Part shown: positions 8,401 through 14,246 of the stretch, piece after piece | How positions within the stretch are numbered: the stretch's first letter is position 1 | How the letters are laid out: each line of letters starts with the position of its first letter | From: Planctomycetaceae bacterium | GTDB lineage: Bacteria > Planctomycetota > Planctomycetia > Planctomycetales > Planctomycetaceae | Assembly (NCBI GenBank): GCA_021732785.1 | Contig: JAKFUG010000004.1 | Coordinates: 1-64,000 of the forward strand | DNA: 64,000 nucleotides | Direction: 5' to 3' | Notes under the pieces: model-generated | Databases searched by the model: none | What the model saw: only the letters and a program-made list of their open reading frames with translations | Told to the model about the DNA's origin: nothing | Position numbers and translations under genes: made by a program

Positions 8401-9534
8401 ACACGCCGTACAACGGGATTCTTCGATCAGGGTCTTTCCCCGCGCGATCACGGCGTCGTTCGATTTTTCGTTGTCCACTTTGATCGGTTTCTTCTCGCCC
8501 ATCAGCGCCGCCACAATCTGCTTCCGTTCCGTCTCATTCAGATTGAAGACCGGCATGCGCGCGTGGGCATTCAACTTCGTCGGTTCACTCAGCCATTGCA
8601 GCACCCACGCGGGCTGTCGGCGCTCGGCGATGTCATCCAGCGGCGCTCCGGCCCAGATCGATGTCTGTCCGAGACCGGTCCAGGTGTGACACGCCAGGCA
8701 ACCGAGCGACTTCACCAGTTCCGTCCCCGCGGCGATGTCCTTCGTGTTGCCGAGTTTGGGCGGCGACGGCAGCGCGACATCCTCCCGGACACTCCGCAGG
8801 TACGCTGCGATGGCCGAGGCGTCATCGTTGCTGAACCCGAAGGCCGGCATGCGACCGTGTGTGTCCGGCGTGGTCCGCGTCAACCGGGCGAGCAACCACG
8901 CGGACGATGTTCCTTCGCCGAACGATTTCAATGACGGCCCGCGCGTCGAATCATCGGCCCCGTGTGCCTCATGGCAAGCCGCACACCGCAGCGCCCGCGA
9001 CAATTGCCGACCGTGGGCACTCAGCGCGATCGCCTTCGGTTCCGGCGCATGAAACAGCGCATGATGCGGCACCGGTTCCAGCGGAAACGATTCCGCCGAC
9101 CAATACCATTGCAAAGGGCCACGAATGTCCGCCGCTGCAATCTGCACGGGATGTTCCCCGAACGTGAGGACCATTTCGGGACCGGAAACCCATTGCGGAC
9201 GGTCCGTCACCGCGGCGAGCACTTCGCGTCCCGCCACCGTCACCACGACCCGGCCTTGCACGAACGCATAGAACCGGTATTTTTCCTCGGTCCGCAGAAG
9301 AATTTGCCCGTCCCACACCACCGACAACGGCCCCGCGGGCAGACGTTCATCGACCGTGGTGTCACCGGCCATCAAAGCCACGTCGCGGTCAATCTGCTGG
9401 ACCGACATTTGGCCCGCGCGATAGGTCGCGAGCAACCCCGGCCGCAGTTCGTCATCGTCGTCATCTTGTGCCGTGGCGGTCCACGGCACCGTCATCAAAA
9501 CCAGCCATACGGACAGCCTTCGGGCAGACGCCAT
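5404..9534 (-). CDS. Large secreted multi-heme cytochrome c / beta-propeller protein
   Basis: A 1376-residue exported protein. The start is placed at ATG 9534 because the signal peptide (MASARRLSVWLVLMTVPWTATAQ) begins there; an upstream in-frame ATG at 9585 adds 17 unlikely residues. Residues about 35-160 resemble a PA14-like module. Five CxxCH c-type heme motifs follow, at about residues 184 (CAACH), 279 (CLACH), 375 (CTACH), 456 (CTACH) and 586 (CVACH), each followed by a plausible Met ligand segment such as RMPAFGF or HMPKFSH. The C-terminal part (about 900-1270) is a six-bladed propeller-like region (ILPHGDDLYVAH, GWNYIGLGSDYAH, VTFGPQGELYVSSIHDSGWLGG) similar to planctomycete glucose/sorbosone-dehydrogenase-like domains. 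Likely a periplasmic electron-transfer or sugar-oxidising enzyme; substrate unknown. Confidence 0.85.
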   Translation of the reverse strand: MASARRLSVWLVLMTVPWTATAQDDDDDELRPGLLATYRAGQMSVQQIDRDVALMAGDTTVDERLPAGPLSVVWDGQILLRTEEKYRFYAFVQGRVVVTVAGREVLAAVTDRPQWVSGPEMVLTFGEHPVQIAAADIRGPLQWYWSAESFPLEPVPHHALFHAPEPKAIALSAHGRQLSRALRCAACHEAHGADDSTRGPSLKSFGEGTSSAWLLARLTRTTPDTHGRMPAFGFSNDDASAIAAYLRSVREDVALPSPPKLGNTKDIAAGTELVKSLGCLACHTWTGLGQTSIWAGAPLDDIAERRQPAWVLQWLSEPTKLNAHARMPVFNLNETERKQIVAALMGEKKPIKVDNEKSNDAVIARGKTLIEESRCTACHEIPGVGKPAVVQRGARSRKRGEVSGCLSAKIDPAKKQPAYRPDDITAVTADLDSAAKNDHTLNDFARGRDLLDQKNCTACHDRDGGRGLSGIVRNVVKSVPEWEGQAPTLVPPALTAVGDRMRDEPLALAIKGEQKPRMTWLKVHMPKFSHTKEDSAAIVAHLIGHDRIPDDAPATPAYPIHPDIATADTQTLLAGRELAGGKGFSCVACHQLKDYQPPKVALGTRGSDLYQLGARLRPTYFFRWMRSPLRILPGVEMPGYQRPHPTLLDGQLDKQLAALWDALHDPNFTAPTNPAVVEQLWTLQPGDKPRVLRDVVTIPGEKGQPESIPRAIAIGFGNGHSILFDADTASVRMWTIGDFARERTQGKSWFWDMAGSPLMHTRGDEVDLALQYDIRFRGGIDPDVPIVAPTMRLQRIQVNGPSVEVRYTVEWTVNNMGMKQTLQGTVRDRWSELPDGLQREISQTGLGPPSGWVIGVRPLLQDGLRPEARWAPAPPEKNYGQAFGVILQEGFPPSRILLDNKPVVFWYTTKLKNPALTAVPPPQPTINIEKITSAPGFDGVRLPLPRTIMPTAMAVLPNGRLAFTSLKGHVFVTRDEDGDGLDDTLTPFAEGLAAPFGILPHGDDLYVAHKPEVVALRDTDGDGRSDVMRIVATGWGYTDDYHDWTCGIVRDKTGWNYIGLGSDYAHKNRPAAQSKWRGHILRFKDDGKVESIATGLRYPTGLALWDDDRLVCSDQQGVQNTFNELNVIIPGHRYGVPAKLDPPTEEPADPPAVQIPHPWTRSVNGVAVWPRSTQHPFAGQIVGAEYNGRFLIRCSLQDVDGTLQGAVYPLTKLGETNGVEEFLGPMGVTFGPQGELYVSSIHDSGWLGGLNTGDIVKLTPNDSLPNGLKEVRATPTGMTLEFVRPVDKIKAARPEAYKITGYQRVWQGTYATEDSGRHTVEVRTATISDDAKTVSLTLHGLKTGHVYDIAVEPVGSGAPALWPNQATYTLHRIPPR

Positions 9535-9611
9535 ATCATTACTCTCGCGCGGAAACCAGATCGCTAGCGCAGCGGACGAAGCCATCCTAACCCGTGGATG
9601 CGACCCGCGGA

Positions 9612-9765
9612 ACCGTGCCTGAATTCGGTGCCAGGGCGAACGCTTTAATCAAGTTGGGGTGGCCGGGGCTGGACCGACGGGAAGCCCCGGAACAGACAGC
9701 GCCGTCCTTTTCCGGGGCTTCGCGAGGACGCTCCAGCCCCGGCCACCCACCGTGCCTGAATTCGG
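9612..9765. repeat. Palindrome bracketed by 17-bp direct repeats (family B)
   Basis: An inverted repeat at about 9657-9748 with arms GGGTGGCCGGGGCTGGA and complement TCCAGCCCCGGCCACCC, plus inner arms GAAGCCCCGGA/TCCGGGGCTTC. It is bracketed by a perfect direct repeat, ACCGTGCCTGAATTCGG, at 9612-9628 and 9749-9765. The region 9535-9882 contains no gene that I can support; this element fills about half of it. Confidence 0.85.
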
Positions 9766-9882
9766 CGACAACGATCATTTTCTGATTGACAGACCGGCCG
9801 CGGGACGATAACTTTGCGATAGAAAGTGTTTCCGTAACGAAACGCTCTTCGGTTACCGCCTCTCGGTCTCACGGAGTTTCGC

Positions 9883-10131
9883 ATGCGTCGCCTGCTGCTG
9901 TATCCTTTTGCCGGTGCGGCTTTGGGGGTTCTGGCGGCCGCAACGGTGATCCCTGCGATCGGTGGCAACGCGGAGGGGACCTTTGGGGTGGCGCTGGTGG
10001 CGGGAATCTTCCTGGCGGGATCGGGAGCGATTGCCGGGGCGATTCTCGGTGCCGCGGAAATGTTCCGGACGCGCATGGACCACCAGGCGAAACCCGCACA
10101 GGATCGCAATGGGATCGACACCGAGACGTAG
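9883..10131 (+). CDS. Small hydrophobic membrane protein, unknown function
   Basis: An 82-residue protein with two predicted membrane segments (residues about 4-26 and 35-58, rich in Ala/Gly: FAGAALGVLAAATVIPAIGG and VALVAGIFLAGSGAIAGAI) and a charged cytoplasmic-looking tail. CGGAG lies about 12 bases upstream of the ATG. It is followed within 25 bases by a second membrane protein and a winged-helix regulator, so it is probably the first gene of a three-gene operon. I do not recognise the family. Confidence 0.6.
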   Translation: MRRLLLYPFAGAALGVLAAATVIPAIGGNAEGTFGVALVAGIFLAGSGAIAGAILGAAEMFRTRMDHQAKPAQDRNGIDTET

Positions 10132-10153
10132 TATTGGCGGAGTCAACGAAATC

Positions 10154-10825
10154 ATGGCGCGGGTTTCTCCAGGCGAGTTGCAGGACGCCGTCGCCCATCT
10201 GGCGGAAATCCAGCGGCGGATGGTCGCCACGGAAACGTTCCGCGGGTATCGCGCGGCAACGATTGCGGCGACGGCAGTGCTCGCCGTCGCCGGTGCGATC
10301 GTGCAAGCCGTGTGGTGTCCCGACCCGATGGCGCAGCCGCTGCGATATCTCGGGCTGTGGGTTTCGATTGCGGTCGCCAGTCTCGTCACCAGCACCGCGC
10401 AGGTGTTGTGGCAGGGATGGACTTCGGCCTCCTCGCACCGTCAGCAACAAACGCGGATTGCCCTCGAACAATTTCTGCCCTGCACCTTGCTGGGGGGCGG
10501 TGTGACATGGGCAGTGACCGATGGGGACCCGTCCGCCATGTGGTTGCTGCCCGGTTTATGGAGCGGGCTGTTCGGGCTCGGCGTGCTCGCTTCGAGCCGA
10601 CAATTGCCGCGGCCGGTGGCGTGGGTGGGCCTCTATTATTTGGTCATGGCGGCCGGACCATTTGCGGCCGGACCGGGCCGTTGGGCGTGTGCGCCATGGT
10701 GGATGGTGCTGTCGTTCGGCGTCGGACAAGCGGCGGTGGCGGCGATTCTTTATGCCTATCTGGAACGGGATGCGGCCGAATCTCCTTTCGACGACGCGGG
10801 TGAGGTGACCGATGGCGAAATCTGA
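10154..10825 (+). CDS. Multi-pass membrane protein co-transcribed with a winged-helix regulator
   Basis: A 223-residue protein starting at ATG 10154 with GGCGGAG upstream; the longer open frame upstream overlaps the previous gene and is not needed. The N-terminus is a soluble helix (MARVSPGELQDAVAHLAEIQRRM), followed by about six hydrophobic segments (for example ATIAATAVLAVAGAIVQAVW, YLGLWVSIAVASLVTS, WVGLYYLVMAAGPFAAG). The last 14 bases overlap the next gene, a winged-helix regulator. Membrane protein plus small regulator pairs of this sort recur in planctomycetes; the membrane protein may be the regulated target or a sensor. Function unknown. Confidence 0.75.
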   Translation: MARVSPGELQDAVAHLAEIQRRMVATETFRGYRAATIAATAVLAVAGAIVQAVWCPDPMAQPLRYLGLWVSIAVASLVTSTAQVLWQGWTSASSHRQQQTRIALEQFLPCTLLGGGVTWAVTDGDPSAMWLLPGLWSGLFGLGVLASSRQLPRPVAWVGLYYLVMAAGPFAAGPGRWACAPWWMVLSFGVGQAAVAAILYAYLERDAAESPFDDAGEVTDGEI

Positions 10826-11228
10826 GCGAAAGACCCCGCCTCCGGACAAGACCTCGGGGCGGTATGCCCTGAGCGGGTTGGACCGCACGATCCACGAGAA
10901 AGCGCGGCTCGGCATCCTCACATCGTTGATCACGCGCCCCGATGGATTGCTGTTCAATGATCTCAAAGACTTGTGTGCGCTCACCGACGGCAATCTGAAC
11001 CGTCATCTGAAAGTGTTGGAAGACGCCGGGCTGGTGGAGATCTGGAAGGGTTTCAAGAACAATCGTCCGCAGACACTGGTGCGGATCACGCCGCTGGGAC
11101 GGACGAAGTTCGCAGAATATCTCGCCGTCCTGCAAGCCGTTGTGGCGGAAGCCGCACGCGGACAGAAAGCCGTAGCGACGACCAATTCATCGGCCGTGTT
11201 TCCCCACTGGGGATTGGCACCAGGCTGA
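10812..11228 (+). CDS. Winged-helix transcriptional regulator (MarR/ArsR-like, HTH_34 type)
   Basis: A 138-residue DNA-binding protein. The core winged helix runs from about residue 28 to 105: IHEKARLGILTSLITRPDG, then FNDLKDLCALTDGNLNRHLK (recognition helix region), LEDAGLVEIWKGF and the wing QTLVRITPLGRTKFAEYLAVL. This matches the compact single-domain winged-helix regulators that act as dimers on DNA. The start overlaps the preceding membrane gene by 14 bases with GAGG just upstream, so the two are translationally coupled. No ligand or metal site is apparent. Confidence 0.85.
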   Translation: MAKSERKTPPPDKTSGRYALSGLDRTIHEKARLGILTSLITRPDGLLFNDLKDLCALTDGNLNRHLKVLEDAGLVEIWKGFKNNRPQTLVRITPLGRTKFAEYLAVLQAVVAEAARGQKAVATTNSSAVFPHWGLAPG

Positions 11229-11338
11229 AGTCGCATTCCCCTGGGATGGCGCATCCGGGGCGTCATTCCGTTCGGTTCGATGAAGGAAAGGGTAGCCTGG
11301 AACGCAGGCCGTCATGGAATCCCCCCGATGAGAGTCCG

Positions 11339-11465
11339 GGTCCCCTCCCCCCCGTCTGCGGGGGAGAGGGTTAGGGTGAGGGGGCATGGAAGAGAGCGTG
11401 CTGAAGCATTCGGCCCCCTCATCCGTCCTTCGGACACCTTCTCCCCCGCGGACGGGGGAGAAGGA
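11339..11465. repeat. Palindromic repeat family C (copy 1)
   Basis: An imperfect palindrome of about 127 bp with arms built on CTCCCCCGTCTGCGGGGGAG, the stretch GGGTTAGGGTGAGGGGGC, and the complementary half CGGCCCCCTCATCCGTCCTT. A near-identical copy lies at 36392-36509. It occupies most of the 329-base gap before ispH; the remaining bases show no gene. Confidence 0.9.
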
Positions 11466-11557
11466 ACCGCATCCGCGCGGGTCCTGTTAACGCGAATCGA
11501 CCTGCCTGCACCGCCATTTGCTTTACGCAACAGAGTACTCTCTGAAAGAAACTCAAC

Positions 11558-12430
11558 ATGCGCGTGATTCGTGCCCGTGCCATGGGGTTCTGCTTCGGCG
11601 TGCGCGATGCCCTCGCCGCCGCGGAACAGGTGACGCATCCCCCACAAACTGCGATCTACGGCGAGCTCGTCCACAACGAGCAAGTCCGCGACCGGTTGGC
11701 GAACCGTGGTTTCATCAGTTCCTCCGAAGAGAACCGTTCGATCCCGGCAACGGTGACGCAGGTCATGGTCACCGCGCACGGCGTGAGCGATCGCGTCCGG
11801 CACCAACTCGTCTCGTCCGGATTGACGATCATCGACACGACATGCCCGCTGGTGCGGCGCGTGCATGCCGCGGCACAACGCCTGGCCGCCGAAGATCGCC
11901 ACGTCATTGTGATCGGTCAACCGGGCCACGTCGAAGTCCGCGGCATCATTGAAGATTTGTCGTCGTGGTCCGTGTGGGCAACCGTGGCGGATGTGGAAGC
12001 GACCCGCTTTTCGCACATCGGCGTGATCGCCCAATCGACCACGCGGCCGGATGTCGCCGCCGAAGTTCTGGCACAGATTCATCGCCTGCATCCGCACGCC
12101 GACATCGCGTGGGTCGACACGATCTGTCAACCGACACGCGATCGGCAGGAAGCGCTCGAAGAGTTATTGGCCAAGGCGACGGTTCTGGTCGTCGTCGGCG
12201 GAAAACGCTCGAACAACAGCCGGTCGCTGTTGCAACGGGCCCTCGATCGCGGCAAGAGAGCGCATTTCATTCAGACCGCGGAGGAGATTGACATCGGTTG
12301 GTTCGAGTCCCCCGATGTCGTCGGCCTGACCGCGGGGACCTCGACACCGGACGACATTATCGAGGCCGTCGCCGCGCGGTTGGATGCGCTGGCGGTCTTG
12401 TTATCGGGAGATGACGCATGTCCGTCATGA
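11558..12430 (+). CDS. ispH: 4-hydroxy-3-methylbut-2-enyl diphosphate reductase
   Basis: IspH (LytB) catalyses the last step of the MEP isoprenoid pathway, reducing HMBPP to IPP and DMAPP with a [4Fe-4S] cluster. The three cluster cysteines are visible: C12 in MGFCFGVRDAL, C96 in IIDTTCPLVRRVH and C190 in WVDTICQPTRDRQ. Other family landmarks are YGELVHN (about 34-40), VTAHGVS (71-77), VIAQSTT (156-162), GGKRSNNS and GLTAGTSTPDDII near the C-terminus. Length (290 aa) is normal. The last 13 bases overlap the next gene, a ferritin-like protein, which implies co-translation with an uncharacterised diiron candidate. Confidence 0.96.
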   Translation: MRVIRARAMGFCFGVRDALAAAEQVTHPPQTAIYGELVHNEQVRDRLANRGFISSSEENRSIPATVTQVMVTAHGVSDRVRHQLVSSGLTIIDTTCPLVRRVHAAAQRLAAEDRHVIVIGQPGHVEVRGIIEDLSSWSVWATVADVEATRFSHIGVIAQSTTRPDVAAEVLAQIHRLHPHADIAWVDTICQPTRDRQEALEELLAKATVLVVVGGKRSNNSRSLLQRALDRGKRAHFIQTAEEIDIGWFESPDVVGLTAGTSTPDDIIEAVAARLDALAVLLSGDDACPS

Positions 12431-13206
12431 CTGTTGAACCGTGCGTAAAGCATCCCGGCTGCTCGGAAGCACCCGGGATGCGGGGTTGGACGTCCGCCGA
12501 TTGGTTGCGGCATTTCGAGCAACGTGCGGCGACACGGCCCGCGCTGCCATTTGAACGCGGTATCTCACTTTCGACCGACGAACGGCGTGATTTGTTGCCA
12601 TCCATGGCGATCTTTCAGCGCGGCGAAAGTGGGACCGGGCGTCACTTGTTGCGCGTGGCTGAAATTCATGCGCGGGCGATCGGCGATGTCGATTACGTCC
12701 CGGCGCTGCGGCAATTCCTCGCCGAGGAAAACACGCATGGGGCGATGCTGGGCGCGTATCTCGATACCTGCGGTTATCCGCGGCTCGAACAAACGTGGAC
12801 CGACAACGGCTTCCGCTGGGCCCGGCACTTATCGGGCCTCGAAGTCGCGGTGTCGGTCCTTGTCACCGCGGAAGTGATTGCGATGGTGTATTACGCCGCG
12901 CTGCGGAAGGCCTCCTCGTGTTTGGTCCTGCGGGAGTTGTGCGAACAGGTTCTCGACGACGAAGTGTACCACTTGCACTTTCAGGGCGTGCGTCTCGGTG
13001 GCCTGCAGCGCGGCCGCAGTCGGTTCGGTCACCGATGGACCACAGCCATGCTCACTGCCATGCTGGAAGCGGCCGGACGACTGGTCTGGAGCACGCACCG
13101 CGCGGTCTTCCTCCGGGCCGGGTTACCGCTCGCGTCGTATCGCCATCGCCTGCACCGTCACGGCGCGATGTTTCAACGCATCATCGCGACAGAACGTGAG
13201 GCGTGA
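12418..13206 (+). CDS. Ferritin-like (diiron-type) helical protein
   Basis: A 262-residue all-helical protein with a likely four-helix ferritin-like core. Candidate metal ligands fall in the right order and spacing: E70 (FQRGESGTG), E104 and H107 (LAEENTHGAM), E152 (LVTAEVIAMVYY), and E182 with H185 (LDDEVYHLHF). These resemble the E/ExxH/E/ExxH ligand set of diiron carboxylate proteins. The N-terminus before about residue 22 is probably disordered. The start overlaps the end of ispH. Neither a specific oxygenase nor a storage function can be named; iron handling or an oxygen-dependent modification are both possible. An in-frame Met at residue 21 is an alternative start. Confidence 0.75.
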   Translation: MSVMTVEPCVKHPGCSEAPGMRGWTSADWLRHFEQRAATRPALPFERGISLSTDERRDLLPSMAIFQRGESGTGRHLLRVAEIHARAIGDVDYVPALRQFLAEENTHGAMLGAYLDTCGYPRLEQTWTDNGFRWARHLSGLEVAVSVLVTAEVIAMVYYAALRKASSCLVLRELCEQVLDDEVYHLHFQGVRLGGLQRGRSRFGHRWTTAMLTAMLEAAGRLVWSTHRAVFLRAGLPLASYRHRLHRHGAMFQRIIATEREA

Positions 13207-13212
13207 ACTTTG

Positions 13213-13295
13213 GTGTGCCACTGGTTCTGCCAGTGCTTCTTCCGTGGTCTCGTTACGGTTTGAAGAAAAAGACACTGGCAGAGCCCGTGGCACAC
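13213..13295. repeat. Palindromic repeat family D (copy 1)
   Basis: An inverted repeat with outer arms GTGTGCCACTGGTTCTGCCAG and complement CTGGCAGAGCCCGTGGCACAC around a spacer of about 40 bases. Family D has five copies in this window (13213, 17474, 31813, 60185 and a shorter one at 63124). It lies between converging genes. Confidence 0.92.
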
Positions 13296-13345
13296 GTGCG
13301 GCTCTTTCACTCCGCACTCATCACTCTGCATTCCTCACTTCTCCC

Positions 13346-13687
13346 TCACGTTCCCGCGGGCTTCATGTAGAAGATGAAGAACACGGCGGCGATAATCAGC
13401 CCGAAGCCGACCCAGTCGTTCCACCGCAGGGGTTCCTGCAGCACGGTATAGGAAAAGACGCCGAAGACGATGAGCGTGATCACTTCCTGCAGGATTTTCA
13501 GTTGCGGCGCGGTGAATTGTCCGTGCCCGTAACGGTTTGCGGGGACTTGGAAGCAGTATTCAAAGAACGCAATTCCCCAGCTTACCAGGATTACGATCCA
13601 CAGCGGCTTGGATTTGTAATTCAGGTGGCCATACCACGCGAACGTCATGAAGACATTGGAAATGGTGAGCATGATCAGCGTGAACAC
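13346..13687 (-). CDS. DMT-superfamily small membrane protein (DUF486)
   Basis: A 113-residue protein of the DUF486 family, a short relative of drug/metabolite transporters with four membrane helices. Recognisable family segments are LTISNVFMTFAWYGHL (residues 7-22), SWGIAFFEYCFQVPANRYGHG (about 36-56), LKILQEVITLIVFGVFS and GFGLIIAAVFFIFY. The start is placed at a GTG (13687) with CGGAG about 9 bases upstream; ATG 13672 is an alternative. The much longer open frame extending upstream is non-coding. Transport activity has not been shown for the family. Confidence 0.85.
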   Translation of the reverse strand: MFTLIMLTISNVFMTFAWYGHLNYKSKPLWIVILVSWGIAFFEYCFQVPANRYGHGQFTAPQLKILQEVITLIVFGVFSYTVLQEPLRWNDWVGFGLIIAAVFFIFYMKPAGT

Positions 13688-14025
13688 GTCGGCAACTCCG
13701 GGATCAACCGCGGGGAATGAATCGCAGCAACCGTATGGCAGGTCAGCAGAACGGTCAAGCGGCGTTTCGCGGTGAGAGTTTGGCCAGCAAATCCACCGAA
13801 GACTCACATTTCGTATGGTCATTCTGTGTAATGACTTACAGAGCAAAAGACTTTTTCGGTGACGAACGATGGCGACAGATTGGGCGTGTCCTGACCGAAG
13901 AGGGCGGTCTGGATGAAGCGGTGTTAACAATTTCTCCAAAAATTCCAGAAGCGCTAACCCCCAATCCGAACGCAACTTGTGGGTGCCGGAACCCGTGGAA
14001 CCCCCATATCGGGTGTTTCGTCCGA

Positions 14026-14053
14026 TTGACAATCTCGCCCGGCAGTTTATAGT
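14026..14053 (+). promoter_or_regulatory. Putative sigma-70 promoter of nrdJ
   Basis: TTGACA at 14026-14031 and TATAGT at 14048-14053, separated by 16 bases. This is the closest match to a housekeeping promoter in the 559-base gap before nrdJ, and would start transcription near 14060, giving a leader of about 190 bases. Confidence 0.55.
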
Positions 14054-14081
14054 GACGAGCGTGTTGGTTTTACCACTCGTT

Positions 14082-14138
14082 GAGGCGATTTGCGACGCGA
14101 CTACCATAGGTAGTGGGTCAATTCTTCCGAATCGCCTC
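14082..14138 (+). promoter_or_regulatory. Structured leader element upstream of nrdJ
   Basis: A 9-base stem, GAGGCGATT (14082-14090) with AATCGCCTC (14130-14138), encloses a perfect 15-base palindrome, ACTACCATAGGTAGT, at 14100-14114. Both lie downstream of the predicted promoter, so the transcript would fold into a closing stem with an internal hairpin. A further hairpin, ACTGCCAG/CTGGCAGT, lies at about 14189-14207. The central palindrome could alternatively be a DNA operator, for example for an NrdR-like repressor, although it does not match the usual NrdR box. The rest of 13688-14246 shows no gene. Confidence 0.45.
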
Positions 14139-14246
14139 CGTTTGGGGAGACTTTCCGTGACGAACCCGGTTCTTTTGCGTCGATAGGAACTGCCAGGTCT
14201 GGCAGTGTTCGGACGTTCCCGTCCACCCCCCAAGAATGGAGCGTGC

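Noticed and set aside
13717-14052. Open frame upstream of nrdJ that could encode a 111-residue protein
   Set aside because: It has no ribosome site, an unnatural composition and no recognisable pattern, and it overlaps the predicted nrdJ promoter region.
14041-14246. Cobalamin riboswitch before the B12-dependent reductase
   Set aside because: I looked for the conserved B12-box and core segments and did not find them, although the leader is structured.
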